From: Bacteroidota bacterium
GTDB lineage: Bacteria; Bacteroidota; Bacteroidia; Cytophagales; Cyclobacteriaceae
Length of the DNA: 64,000 nucleotides
Reading direction: 5' to 3'
Assembly: GCA_018266055.1 (NCBI GenBank)
Contig: JAFDYT010000012.1
Span: 177,879-241,878, forward strand
In this document: positions 1 to 7,888 of the stretch, piece by piece
How the letters are laid out: every line of letters starts with the position of its first letter
How positions within the stretch are numbered: position 1 is the first letter of the stretch
The notes under the pieces: generated by a model
What the model saw: only the letters and a program-made list of their open reading frames with translations
Told to the model about the DNA's origin: nothing
Databases searched by the model: none
Position numbers and translations under genes: made by a program

Positions 1-1
1 C

Positions 2-265
2 ATTGTAGAGTTAATGAAGTTCAACCCTACAGTAACCATCGAAATCTCCGCGCATACGGATGACGTAGGCACCGACGCGAACAACCTTCAACTGTCGGAC
101 AAGCGTGCAAAAAGTGCTTTCGAATACCTGAAGACGAAGGGAGTGAATTTTGAAAAACTGGTGCCGAAGGGTTACGGCGAATCGAAGCCGGTGGTGCCGA
201 ATGATTCCGATGCCAACCGCGCACAAAACCGACGCGTTGAACTTCGGATATTAAAATTGTCTTAG
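2..265 (+). CDS. OmpA-family outer-membrane protein, C-terminal end (partial)
   Basis: The gene enters from the left edge, so its start is outside the window. The visible 87 codons are the end of an OmpA-type peptidoglycan-binding domain. Its signatures are an NxxLSxxRA helix (NLQLSDKRAKSAFEYL) followed by GYGESKP and an N-RR-VEL ending (NRRVELRIL). Such domains anchor outer-membrane proteins to the murein. Whether the missing N-terminus is a beta-barrel, a TPR/WD40 region or a lipoprotein cannot be seen. An internal ATG at 14 is only a methionine inside the domain. The family call is secure; the full architecture is unknown. Confidence 0.85.
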   Translation: MVELMKFNPTVTIEISAHTDDVGTDANNLQLSDKRAKSAFEYLKTKGVNFEKLVPKGYGESKPVVPNDSDANRAQNRRVELRILKLS

Positions 266-367
266 CGTTTTAGCTTCGGCATCGTGTAGCGCTGCCCGGA
301 TTTCACGGCGAATCATTTGTGTTTTCGCGGCCGCACAATTGGGATAAAGGATACGCCATAAAATCCT

Positions 368-375
368 TAGTTTTG
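368..375 (+). promoter_or_regulatory. Putative -7 box of the priA promoter
   Basis: TAGTTTTG matches the Bacteroidota -7 consensus TAnnTTTG and lies 13 nt before the priA ATG. The nearest upstream TTG (339-341) is 26 nt away, a little beyond the usual 17-23 nt, so the -33 element is uncertain. Confidence 0.35.
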
Positions 376-388
376 GTGGCTGAGTGCT

Positions 389-2896
389 ATGGCAAAAGAA
401 CTTTCACTTGAGTTTGATCCCCGCGAAACCCTTTTCGCCGATCTGGTCATTCCGGTGCCCATTGATAAGCTCTTCACCTACCGTGTACCCGCTGCCTTCA
501 ACGATAAAATAAAAGCAGGCCAGCGCGCCATCGTGCAGTTTGGTGCCAAGAAAATACAGACAGGCATCATCGTGCGATTGCACAATCAGCCGCCCGCCGA
601 CCACGAAGCCAAGTATATTCTCGATTTGCTTGATGAGAATGAGGTGATCTACGCGCAGCAGTTTACTTTGTATCAGTGGATGGCCTCGTATTATCTCTGC
701 ACGCTTGGCGAAGTGGTGAACGCAGCGCTGCCCTCCGGACTAAAACTTTCCAGCGAGTCGATGGTGCAGATCGATCCTCGTTTTGATTTTGAGACCACTG
801 CGTTTGATTTCTCTGAAAAAGAACGGATGGTGCTGCAGCGACTCAAGCATGAATCGCTGAACTACTCGGCCATTGTAAAACTCGCCGGATCAAAGGCCAT
901 CTACAATCTTCTCAAATCGCTCGTGGCCAAAGAGGCGATCATTATCTTCGAACAAGTCAAAGAAAAATTCAGACCCAAGACCGAGAAGCGAATCCGGCTG
1001 GCCAAAGAATACACGAACAAAAAGAAACTCGAATTCCTGTTTGAAACCATTGCCAAAAAACCAAAGCAGGAAGCAGTGCTCTTAAAATACCTGCAGCACA
1101 TTCCGGTATTCGCCGATGCGTCGCTCAATGAAAAAGGAATGGCGAAAGCCTTGCTCGCCGACGAAGAGATTTCTGATTCAGTAATCAAAACGCTCATCAA
1201 AAATCGTATCCTCGAAGAGTTTGAAGTCACCGTGCCGCGGTTTGGTTTCGATGATCCGAAGCACGACCATCCGGTGTTGCTCAGCGAACAGCAAGAGCAG
1301 GCGCGCAATGCCATTCTTACGTTCTTCGAAGAAAAGAATACGGTGTTGTTGCACGGCGTTACAGGCAGTGGCAAAACGGAAATCTACATTGACCTGATCC
1401 GGCGTGCGCTAGAAGGCGGCAGTCAGGTGTTGTACCTCCTTCCGGAGATTGCACTCACTACGCAGATTGTATTGCGACTAAAGAAAATATTCGGCAGCGC
1501 GCTGGGTGTGTATCACTCCAAGTTTTCGGACAACGAGCGTGTCGAAGTGTGGAACGGAGTGCTCACCAACAAATTCCGGTTTGTGATCGGTGTGCGCTCG
1601 TCTGTCTTTCTTCCTTTCGATAACCTCGGGCTGATCATTGTAGACGAAGAGCACGACCCGTCATACAAACAACATGAGCCTGCGCCACGCTACCATGCGC
1701 GCGACGTAGCCCTGTGGATGGGACAGGCCCACAACGCCAAGGTGATTCTCGGCAGTGCTACGCCTTCGGCGGAGTCGTATTATCAGGCAACCAACGGCAA
1801 GTATGGGCTGGTCACGCTCACGCAACGCTTCGGCGAAGCCACACTTCCGCAGATTTTCTTCGCCGACATGGCGATGGAGAAAAAAAGCAAGACCAACCGC
1901 GGCGAGTTTTCGTCGCTGCTCCTTCGCTCCATCGACGAGGCTACGAAGAAAAAAGAACAATCCATTCTCTTTCAAAACCGACGTGGCTATGCGCCGATGG
2001 TGCAGTGCGAAGACTGTGGCTGGGTGCCCAAGTGCATCAACTGCGCCGTAAGTCTTACCTATCATCAGTATCGCCATGCGCTGGTGTGTCACTACTGCGG
2101 ATACCGCGAACCCCTGCCGGCACAGTGCCCCGAATGTTCGTCGAAGCGCATCTTGACGCTGGGCTACGGTACGGAAAAACTGGAGGAAGAACTCAAGCTT
2201 CACTTTCCGGAAATCCATACGCAGCGCATGGACCTCGACACCACGCGCACCAAGTCGGGGTATGACGACATTATCTCCGGCTTTGAAAGCGGCGCTACCG
2301 ACGTGCTCATCGGCACACAGATGGTGACAAAAGGTCTAGACTTTGATAAGGTAAGCCTGGTGGGTGTATTTGATGCCGACAGGCTCATGCACTTCCCCGA
2401 TTTCCGTTCGTATGAAAGAGCATTTCAACTGATCACGCAGGTGAGCGGTCGTGCGGGCCGTCGCGCCAAGCAAGGGAAGGTGGTCATCCAGACGTCTAAT
2501 CCAAAGCATGCGCTGTTTGCCTATGTGATTGAAAACAAAGTGACGGAGTTTTTAAAAGAAGAACTCGCCGACCGGCAGCGGCATTATTATCCACCGTTTG
2601 CGCGCCTCATCGAAATCACCTTCAAGCATACCGACAAGAAAGTAGTGGTGGAAGCTGCCGAGCAATACACCGCTGCTGTGAAAGCGAAAATCAAATCAGT
2701 GAAAATACTTGGCCCCGGCGAGCCGATGATCTCCAAGATCAGAAACGAGTACCTCATGCACGTGCTCATCAAGATTGCCCGCAACCAGGGAGGCTTGCCT
2801 GACATTAAAGCCGTGCTGCATGCGCAGGAAACAATCCTTCATCAGGAGAAAAACTTCAGAAACGTGAAGGTGGTGTTTGATGTCGATCCCGCCTGA
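389..2896 (+). CDS. priA: Primosomal protein N' (PriA replication-restart helicase)
   Basis: This is a superfamily 2 3'-5' DNA helicase that recognises stalled forks and reloads the replicative helicase. The 835 residues carry an N-terminal 3'-DNA-end binding domain (about 1-110), a Walker A motif GVTGSGKTE near residue 323, a DEEH motif II near 417, and a zinc-binding insertion with eight cysteines around 540-584 (CEDC, CINC, CHYC, CPEC). The helicase core continues with TKGLDFDKV and QVSGRAGR motifs. Its length is slightly above the 730-residue E. coli protein, as is common in this phylum. The ATG at 389 follows a plausible promoter. A short 7-nt repeat array begins at its stop codon. Confidence 0.97.
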   Translation: MAKELSLEFDPRETLFADLVIPVPIDKLFTYRVPAAFNDKIKAGQRAIVQFGAKKIQTGIIVRLHNQPPADHEAKYILDLLDENEVIYAQQFTLYQWMASYYLCTLGEVVNAALPSGLKLSSESMVQIDPRFDFETTAFDFSEKERMVLQRLKHESLNYSAIVKLAGSKAIYNLLKSLVAKEAIIIFEQVKEKFRPKTEKRIRLAKEYTNKKKLEFLFETIAKKPKQEAVLLKYLQHIPVFADASLNEKGMAKALLADEEISDSVIKTLIKNRILEEFEVTVPRFGFDDPKHDHPVLLSEQQEQARNAILTFFEEKNTVLLHGVTGSGKTEIYIDLIRRALEGGSQVLYLLPEIALTTQIVLRLKKIFGSALGVYHSKFSDNERVEVWNGVLTNKFRFVIGVRSSVFLPFDNLGLIIVDEEHDPSYKQHEPAPRYHARDVALWMGQAHNAKVILGSATPSAESYYQATNGKYGLVTLTQRFGEATLPQIFFADMAMEKKSKTNRGEFSSLLLRSIDEATKKKEQSILFQNRRGYAPMVQCEDCGWVPKCINCAVSLTYHQYRHALVCHYCGYREPLPAQCPECSSKRILTLGYGTEKLEEELKLHFPEIHTQRMDLDTTRTKSGYDDIISGFESGATDVLIGTQMVTKGLDFDKVSLVGVFDADRLMHFPDFRSYERAFQLITQVSGRAGRRAKQGKVVIQTSNPKHALFAYVIENKVTEFLKEELADRQRHYYPPFARLIEITFKHTDKKVVVEAAEQYTAAVKAKIKSVKILGPGEPMISKIRNEYLMHVLIKIARNQGGLPDIKAVLHAQETILHQEKNFRNVKVVFDVDPA

Positions 2897-2937
2897 GGAA
2901 AGGTACGAGATTAAAGGTACGAGAGTAGAGGTACGAG
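2896..2937 (+). repeat. 7-nt tandem repeat array after priA (6 units)
   Basis: Six contiguous heptanucleotides start at the last base of the priA stop codon. The dominant unit is GTACGAG, present three times (2903, 2917, 2931), separated by ATTAAAG and AGTAGAG. There are no indels. The same units occur after the propeller gene at 4107-4183. Confidence 0.75.
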
Positions 2938-2944
2938 GTGTTTC

Positions 2945-2979
2945 AATTCACGGATAACGATTAACAAATAACCAATTCC
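2945..2979. repeat. Short degenerate 7-nt repeat of the ATAAC type
   Basis: Consecutive heptamers GGATAAC, GATTAAC and AAATAAC, flanked by weaker units, share an AAC ending. Similar ATAAC heptamers flank the superoxide dismutase terminator near 62,754. No gene is seen between 2,897 and 3,084. Confidence 0.45.
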
Positions 2980-3084
2980 AAACCCGTTGCCGCCTGCATA
3001 CTTTATTCACACGGTGGAATAAAGAACCATTCCCGATTGTCTGAGATGTACTAGTTTCGATTATCAATTCAACCAAAAACAATC

Positions 3085-4110
3085 ATGAAAAAGATTCTTT
3101 GCGCAGTGATGGCTGCGGCGTGTATCACACCGTGGACAGGGTTTGCTCAACACGGGTTTCAGTTACTGAAGAAATCCGTGATCGGGGGAGAAGGAGGTTG
3201 GGATTACCTGAGTGTGGATGCGCAAAACCAGCGCCTTTACGTGTCGCACGGCACACAGGTAGAAGTGCTGAATGCCGTCACGCACGAAAAAGTAGGTGCC
3301 ATCAGCGGACTGCAAGGTGTGCACGGCGTGATTGCGGTGCCTGAGGCAGGCCGGGGCATTACCACCAATGGCCGCAGCAACACAGCTACGATCTTTGATT
3401 TGAAAACCTTGAAGCCGATTGTAGAGTTGCCTACCGGCAAAAATCCTGACGCGTTACTGTATGATTCCTTTTCCAAACGAGTATTCATCTTTAATCACAG
3501 CGACGTGACTACCACCGCCATCGACATTGCGCAAGGCAAAGTAGTAGGTACTGTGGAGGTGGGCGGCACTGCACTCGAAGCAGGCGTATCGGATGAACAG
3601 GGAACGATCTTCGTGAACCTGGAGGACACGCACGAGATCGTATCGTTTGATGCAAAAACCCTGGCCATTAAAAACAAATGGAAAATTGCACCGGGCGAAG
3701 AACCAACGGGACTGGCCATCGATGTGAAAACTCATCGGCTCTTCAGCGTATGCCACAACGGATGGATGATGGTAGTAAACAGCGACAATGGAACACTGGT
3801 CGCACAACTGCCGATTGGCAAACGTGTGGATGGTGTAGTGTTTGATCCTGTATTGAAGTTGGCGATCAGCTCCAACGGAGAGGGCTCAATGACGGTGGTA
3901 AAAGAAATTTCGGCCAACGAATTTAACGTAGTAGAAACGGTGAAGACGCAGGCTGGCGCGCGCACCATCGCGCTTGACGCCGCCACGCATCACGTGTTTG
4001 TAAGCACCGCCAACTACGGTGAGACACCGCCCGCTACCGCCGAAAACCCCAACCCCAGACCTAAGGTGATACCCGGAACCTTTATGGTGATGGAGTTTGG
4101 AATGAAGTAG
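3085..4110 (+). CDS. Secreted YncE-like beta-propeller protein
   Basis: The 341-residue protein starts with a Sec signal peptide (about 1-21, ending GFAQ). It then has repeated blades of the YVTN/YncE type, for example LYVSHGTQVEVLNAVT, TTAIDIAQGKVVGTVEVGG and RLFSVCHNGWMMVVNSDNG. Such proteins are periplasmic or surface seven-bladed propellers whose ligands are usually unknown. The ATG at 3085 is followed directly by the signal peptide. A 7-nt array overlaps the stop codon, and a bidirectional terminator separates the gene from the convergent desaturase. The fold is confident; the molecular role is not. Confidence 0.85.
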   Translation: MKKILCAVMAAACITPWTGFAQHGFQLLKKSVIGGEGGWDYLSVDAQNQRLYVSHGTQVEVLNAVTHEKVGAISGLQGVHGVIAVPEAGRGITTNGRSNTATIFDLKTLKPIVELPTGKNPDALLYDSFSKRVFIFNHSDVTTTAIDIAQGKVVGTVEVGGTALEAGVSDEQGTIFVNLEDTHEIVSFDAKTLAIKNKWKIAPGEEPTGLAIDVKTHRLFSVCHNGWMMVVNSDNGTLVAQLPIGKRVDGVVFDPVLKLAISSNGEGSMTVVKEISANEFNVVETVKTQAGARTIALDAATHHVFVSTANYGETPPATAENPNPRPKVIPGTFMVMEFGMK

Positions 4111-4183
4111 GAGAGTAGAGGTACGAGGGTAGAGGTACGAAAGACGAGGTTAGAGATACGAGGTACGAGAGTAGAAGTACCAG
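4107..4183 (+). repeat. 7-nt tandem repeat array after the propeller gene (11 units)
   Basis: Eleven heptamers run without any insertion or deletion, starting inside the last codons of the propeller gene. Units include GTACGAG (4121, 4163), GTACGAA, ATACGAG, AGTAGAG and GGTAGAG, so the consensus is roughly (G/A)(T/G)(A/T)(C/A)GAG. Read on the minus strand the array gives heptapeptides such as RTSTLVP. The same unit appears after priA, and a close relative (GTACGAC) is found in the large array at 5223-5957. Confidence 0.8.
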
Positions 4184-4198
4184 GATGCACAAACAAAA

Positions 4199-4226
4199 AA
4201 AGTCCGGAGCTCACTCCGGACTTTTA
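4199..4226. terminator. Bidirectional rho-independent terminator
   Basis: A perfect 9-bp stem (AGTCCGGAG at 4201-4209, CTCCGGACT at 4214-4222) has a 4-nt loop. An A-run lies before it and a T-run after it. It can end both the plus-strand propeller transcript and the minus-strand desaturase transcript. Confidence 0.85.
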
Positions 4227-4251
4227 CCCTATATATAACCCAGCAAAATCG

Positions 4252-5022
4252 TCAGGCGGCTTTTCTTATCCGCTCCAGTTTGATTTCTTTTTGACGCGCT
4301 ATTTCAATCACGCCCACTTTGTCGAGCACCTTGATAATAAAATAGGTCGGGTCAAGTTCATGCCAGCGTATGCCACCGAAGTTGGCCCGTGAGCCATGCT
4401 TGTGGTGGTTGTTGTGATAGCTTTCGCCCATCATCAGGAAATCGACAGGCAGAAAGTTGCGCGACGTATCGCCTACTTCGTAGTTGCGGTAGCCGTACTT
4501 GTGAGCAAACCAGTTGATGATCGCGCCATGAATAGGGCTCATCAAAAACTGAATCGGCAGCAACAGCCACAACCACCAGGCGGTAGCAAAGTTCCAATAG
4601 AACAGCGCGTAGAGCGCACCCCAGAAGATACGCGACGGCCACGAGCGGGCAATCTTTTCAAACGCTTCCCATTGCGGCACGCCATCCGTAAAGCGGCTTT
4701 CTACCTTCATCTCGCGGTTGGTGATGGCCGAGTAGATGGTTTTCGTTTTCCACATCATCTTCCAGATGCTTTCGTCGTATTTGGGTGAGTGCGGGTCGTT
4801 TTCGGTATCGGCAAAGGCATGGTGCATGCGGTGCATCACTCCGTAGCCGTAGGGACTGAGGTAGTTGGAGCCTTGAAAAATCCAGGTCAGCACAAAGAAT
4901 ACCTTTTCGGTAAACTTATTCATGGTAAAGGCTTTGTGGGCGGCGTAACGGTGCAGGAAAAACGTCTGAAAAAACAGCGACAAGTACCAGTGCGCCACGA
5001 AAAAAATGAGAATTGCTTTCAT
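4252..5022 (-). CDS. Acyl-CoA/fatty-acid desaturase, membrane di-iron type
   Basis: The 256-residue integral membrane enzyme has the three histidine clusters of the fatty-acid desaturase superfamily: HRYAAH near residue 24, HRMHH near 64 and HNNHH near 203. These bind two irons that insert a double bond into an acyl chain. Hydrophobic segments at 4-20, 40-56 and 135-165 fit a membrane enzyme. It is shorter than eukaryotic stearoyl-CoA desaturases but of normal size for bacterial members. It likely adjusts membrane fluidity. The leader holds a terminator-like hairpin (5057-5079) about 35 nt before the start, which may make expression conditional. Confidence 0.92.
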   Translation of the reverse strand: MKAILIFFVAHWYLSLFFQTFFLHRYAAHKAFTMNKFTEKVFFVLTWIFQGSNYLSPYGYGVMHRMHHAFADTENDPHSPKYDESIWKMMWKTKTIYSAITNREMKVESRFTDGVPQWEAFEKIARSWPSRIFWGALYALFYWNFATAWWLWLLLPIQFLMSPIHGAIINWFAHKYGYRNYEVGDTSRNFLPVDFLMMGESYHNNHHKHGSRANFGGIRWHELDPTYFIIKVLDKVGVIEIARQKEIKLERIRKAA

Positions 5023-5054
5023 GTAAATAGAACAGGTTTGGTAAAAAACATACT

Positions 5055-5079
5055 AAAAAACCCCGAAATGAGGGGTTTT
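5055..5079 (-). terminator. Terminator-like hairpin in the desaturase leader
   Basis: The arms AAAACCCC (5057-5064) and GGGGTTTT (5072-5079) pair perfectly around a 7-nt loop. On the minus strand the stem is followed by a T-run. It lies 35 nt upstream of the desaturase ATG on the same strand, so it could end a transcript from the repeat array or act as an attenuator. Confidence 0.6.
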
Positions 5080-5222
5080 GAGGTGTAAGACAAACTCGTG
5101 ACCCGGTTTGTGACAGGCTTTTTGACAAAATTCAATTTTTTTTACTGAACTCTCCTTTTGACGCAACCAACAGCATACTAATAATGGTTCACAAAGAGCA
5201 GGCTGCAGTCACCTCCTGGCCC

Positions 5223-5957
5223 GAAATAGACGTTTTTGGGGCCTAGACGAACGTTTTTGGGTATGAAATAGATGTGGCAGCACGTCCGATGCCCCTCATA
5301 GTGTAAGAAATAGACGTGGAGGTGTGCCCGACGATTAGCAGGCGACGTGCGACGACTGAAGTCGATCGTATGACGATCGAAGTGCGACGTGTTACGATCG
5401 ATGCACGACGTGTTACGACTGATATACGACATGTGATGATCGAAGTGCGACGTGTTACGATCGATGCACGACGAATTACGACTGAAGTGCGACGTGTTAC
5501 GACTGATGTACGACATGTGACGATCGATGTACGACGTATTACGACTGAAGTGCGACGTGTGACGATCGAAGTGCGACGGGTGACGATTGAAGTGCAACGT
5601 ATGACGATTGATGTACGACGTGTGACGACTGATTTACGACGTATGACGATCGAAGTGCGACGTATGACGACTGATTTGCAACGTATTACGATTGATTTAC
5701 GATGTGTGATGATCGAAGAGCGACGTATGACGATCGATGTACGACGTGTGACGATTGAAGAGCGACGTATGACGATCGATGTACGACGTGTGACGATTGA
5801 AGTGCGACATATTACGATTGAAGTCAATCGAGTGCCAACTGAAGAGCGACGTGTGACGATTGAAGTTGCTCGAGTGATGTCTAACGCCCCTCCTGTAATG
5901 TCTAAAGTTCACCGAACGAGGTCTGACGTGGTGTGCATGGTGTCTATGCTGGCATGC
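5223..5957. repeat. 35-unit 21-nt tandem array built from 7-nt subunits
   Basis: From 5223 to 5957 the sequence has an exact 21-nt period with no insertion or deletion. The central units (5349-5852) are well conserved and the outer ones (5223-5348, 5874-5957) are strongly diverged. Each unit splits into three related heptamers, for example GTACGAC, GTGTGAC, GATCGAT. A CGATCG palindrome recurs in many units. Because 21 is a multiple of three, long frames stay open on both strands. The plus frame (GTG at 5316, stop at 5993) reads RRVTIEV heptads. A minus frame (open from about 5912 to 5243, no ATG) reads TSIVTRR heptads. Common variable positions 3, 9, 12 and 15 of the unit are wobble positions in both frames, and all four changes are silent in the minus frame. 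No known protein family is recognised. Confidence 0.85.
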
Positions 5958-5985
5958 CTGAAAAACGATTTCATTAGGTTGCTGT

Positions 5986-6006
5986 CCGACTGATTAAAAC
6001 AGTCGG
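5986..6006. other. Inverted repeat at the array edge
   Basis: CCGACTG (5986-5992) and CAGTCGG (6000-6006) form a 7-bp stem around a 7-nt A/T-rich loop. The stem overlaps the stop codon of the plus-strand repeat frame. No T-run follows on either side, so it is not a canonical terminator. Confidence 0.4.
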
Positions 6007-6079
6007 CCCTGTGATTGGTTTACGAATAAAAGACTTTTGGATGGTGTATAGGGATTGGGTAGATTGGGGTAAGAGAGGG

Positions 6080-6118
6080 CTATATGCAATAGTTGCATAT
6101 AGCGGGATGTTGGCTGCC
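6080..6118 (+). other. Right end of an attC-like cassette spacer (first of the cluster)
   Basis: A perfect inverted repeat (CTATATGCAA at 6080-6089, TTGCATATAG at 6093-6102) is followed by GTTGGCTGCC at 6109-6118. That last motif is the exact reverse complement of GGCAGCCAAC at 6480-6489, so the lipoprotein gene is bracketed by the pair. The GCATATAGCG-GAT-GTTG block recurs before the MlaD-like gene at 9108-9127. The left half of this site is not recognisable. Confidence 0.5.
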
Positions 6119-6132
6119 ATTTATTTTGGACA

Positions 6133-6477
6133 ATGAGGACTCTTCTGACAATCGCGACAATTTTAATTCTAACGACTTCCTGTCAACAAAAATTTGAAAA
6201 GGAGAAATGGCAAACGCAGGGCGACTTGGGGACTTATCCATATCGAGAATCTATGCTTGTGGACATTTTGGACAGTAAACAATTCGTGGGACTGAGACTT
6301 AGACAAATACCAGACTTACTCGGAGCACCAGATGGACTGGCCGACTGTGAGATTTCCTATTCAATTATTTTGGACTACGGATCAGATATTGACCCTGTTT
6401 ACACTAAGAATCTTGTTCTGACTTTTGACAAAGACTCAATCGTGACAGCAATGAAGATAGAGGAGTGGAAAAAATAA
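6133..6477 (+). CDS. Small lipoprotein of unknown function (cassette gene 1)
   Basis: The 114-residue protein has a lipoprotein signal with a TTSC lipobox and Cys17, followed by a polar domain. The stretch LRLRQIPDLLGAPDG resembles the conserved turn of small SmpA/OmlA-like envelope proteins, but the match is too weak to name a family. It begins 14 nt after an attC-like end, and its stop is only 2 nt before the next spacer. This compact layout is typical of a gene cassette without its own promoter. Base composition is clearly more A/T-rich than the flanking chromosome, suggesting transfer. Confidence 0.75.
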   Translation: MRTLLTIATILILTTSCQQKFEKEKWQTQGDLGTYPYRESMLVDILDSKQFVGLRLRQIPDLLGAPDGLADCEISYSIILDYGSDIDPVYTKNLVLTFDKDSIVTAMKIEEWKK

Positions 6478-6479
6478 AC

Positions 6480-6614
6480 GGCAGCCAACAGTGCGCATAT
6501 TACAGCTGCGGGTTTTTTGCAGTTGGAAAAATTATTTCATTATCTTCGTTTGGCTCGTGCGACAAGGCGCGGCAGTGAAAACCGTAGCCGCAATATGCGC
6601 GGGTCGTTGGACGC
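6480..6614 (+). other. attC-like inverted-repeat spacer between cassette genes 1 and 2
   Basis: The outer arms are GGCAGCCAAC (6480-6489) and GTTGGACGC (6606-6614). The inner arms GCGCATATT (6493-6501) and AATATGCGC (6592-6600) are perfect complements. GTTGGAC fits the integron R' core GTTRRRY. Total length is 135 nt, within the range of known attC sites. Nested paired boxes separated by unpaired bases are the hallmark of a single-strand-folding recombination site. Confidence 0.6.
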
Positions 6615-6630
6615 AATTATCAAATAGACC

Positions 6631-7695
6631 ATGGGAAAGAAAAAAGATATTTCGAAAAGAACTAGTGAATTTAAAGGAGTCCTTACAAGTGGGTTTCTAA
6701 TTCATGACCCTAGATTTGTCACTACCATTTCTCTTTTATTTGACAAGGTATACATTCCTAATAACCTTGAGTTTGTAATAGAATTTTCAAAGAAGCATAA
6801 ACTATTACCTTCAATTGACACTAGTAAATTTCAGATGTCGATTGAACCAGTTGATAGTGATACTGATGATGACCCGTTTCAGAACCTAACCAAACAAGAG
6901 AAAGAAACGGCAAATTACTATCTGTTCCATTCAGGTAATTTTTGTCTACACCATCACGAATTATTTCCATCTATACTACAAACAAGCTTATTCGAAAAAG
7001 GAGAACCATTAACTGCCAAACTCCTAAAAAAAGGAAAGAAAGGGAAAAAGAATTTATATAGAGTGACTACAAATCCACTCATTGTTACACTGGACGGATT
7101 TGACAATCTCAATAAAGAGTTAGATAATAACGCGATTCCGATTGTTGAACTAACTAAATCGAAAAACTCCTTTACACCAACAGGGCTGAAGCAAAACAAA
7201 GAAATAGCAGCGATTCTAGCAATGAAATCGATCGAGATGCTATTACCATCTTTTAAGGCAGTTAAGCCTCAATTGATACTTGAGGCCAGGGATAAACTCT
7301 CCGACCAACTACCACAATATTGGTCGACTATGCTGAAATTTTCCCAAGAAGCGAAGCAAATCATTTCAGAAACAAAGTCCTTAACTGAGGCTTTAAATGA
7401 ATGCCAGAATATCGTAGATTCAAATATAAGACCAGCATTAATCGACCTAAATAGAAAGCTGGAATTAGAAAGAAAAAACTGGTTCTACAGGATTTTAACA
7501 CCTGTTGGAAAAACAATTAAGCTTTTAGTTGGTCAACCTGCAATGACCACACAAGATTTACTGTCTGCATCTATATCTTTGACGACAAACGTGACCTCTG
7601 ACTTTGTACGACACAAAAGAAAAATTGAAGAATTACAGAATGACGCTGGACTAACATACTTGTTTGAATTGAATAAATTAATTGAGGGAAGATAA
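6631..7695 (+). CDS. Hypothetical 354-residue protein (cassette gene 2)
   Basis: No family is recognised. The protein is soluble in appearance, Lys/Glu-rich, with a basic N-terminus (MGKKKDISKRTSEF), an acidic patch near residue 75 (DSDTDDD), and a long predicted helical region (about 200-345). There is no signal peptide. The ATG at 6631 lies 16 nt after the attC-like end. The stop at 7695 is followed within 3 nt by the next spacer. Low G+C content and cassette-like packing suggest horizontal acquisition. A defence or stress role would be guesswork. Confidence 0.75.
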   Translation: MGKKKDISKRTSEFKGVLTSGFLIHDPRFVTTISLLFDKVYIPNNLEFVIEFSKKHKLLPSIDTSKFQMSIEPVDSDTDDDPFQNLTKQEKETANYYLFHSGNFCLHHHELFPSILQTSLFEKGEPLTAKLLKKGKKGKKNLYRVTTNPLIVTLDGFDNLNKELDNNAIPIVELTKSKNSFTPTGLKQNKEIAAILAMKSIEMLLPSFKAVKPQLILEARDKLSDQLPQYWSTMLKFSQEAKQIISETKSLTEALNECQNIVDSNIRPALIDLNRKLELERKNWFYRILTPVGKTIKLLVGQPAMTTQDLLSASISLTTNVTSDFVRHKRKIEELQNDAGLTYLFELNKLIEGR

Positions 7696-7697
7696 CT

Positions 7698-7869
7698 GCG
7701 CCCAACAAAATGTATGTGCCATTGTGGGGTGTAGTGTAAATTTGTAGTTTGGTTTTCAAACAACGTTCGGTCACGGTGGACCGTTTTGGGGTAAGTCGGG
7801 CAAAACAGTCGTTCCTCCTTTATTTACCCTCCTATGTCCGCAACGTCACATACACAAACGTTATGTGCC
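7698..7869 (+). other. attC-like inverted-repeat spacer between cassette genes 2 and 3
   Basis: GCGCCCAAC (7698-7706) contains a perfect integron R'' core, GCCCAAC (RYYYAAC). The inner arms TGTATGTG (7711-7718) and CACATACA (7847-7854) are perfect complements. The far end is GTTATGTGCC (7860-7869). The near end mirrors GTTGGACGC before gene 2 (8 of 9 bases complementary). Length is 172 nt, slightly long for attC. Confidence 0.55.
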
Positions 7870-7888
7870 ATAATTTGACAAAGAGTAA

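Noticed and set aside
5697-5912. A minus-strand frame with DRHTSYI heptads
   Set aside because: This frame and its counterpart at 5178-5597 are the same reading phase broken by stop codons in the middle of the array.
5223-5957. CRISPR array
   Set aside because: The 21-nt units are directly adjacent and diverge gradually. There are no unique spacers of constant length and no cas genes.
5316-5993. A protein gene on the plus strand reading RRVTIEV heptads
   Set aside because: The start is a GTG without support, two upstream units in the same frame carry stop codons, and the opposite frame explains variation at least as well. It is kept as a repeat, not a CDS.
6491-6700. A 69-residue plus-strand open frame
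   Set aside because: It lies in the attC-like spacer and overlaps the next cassette gene in another frame, and it has no protein features.
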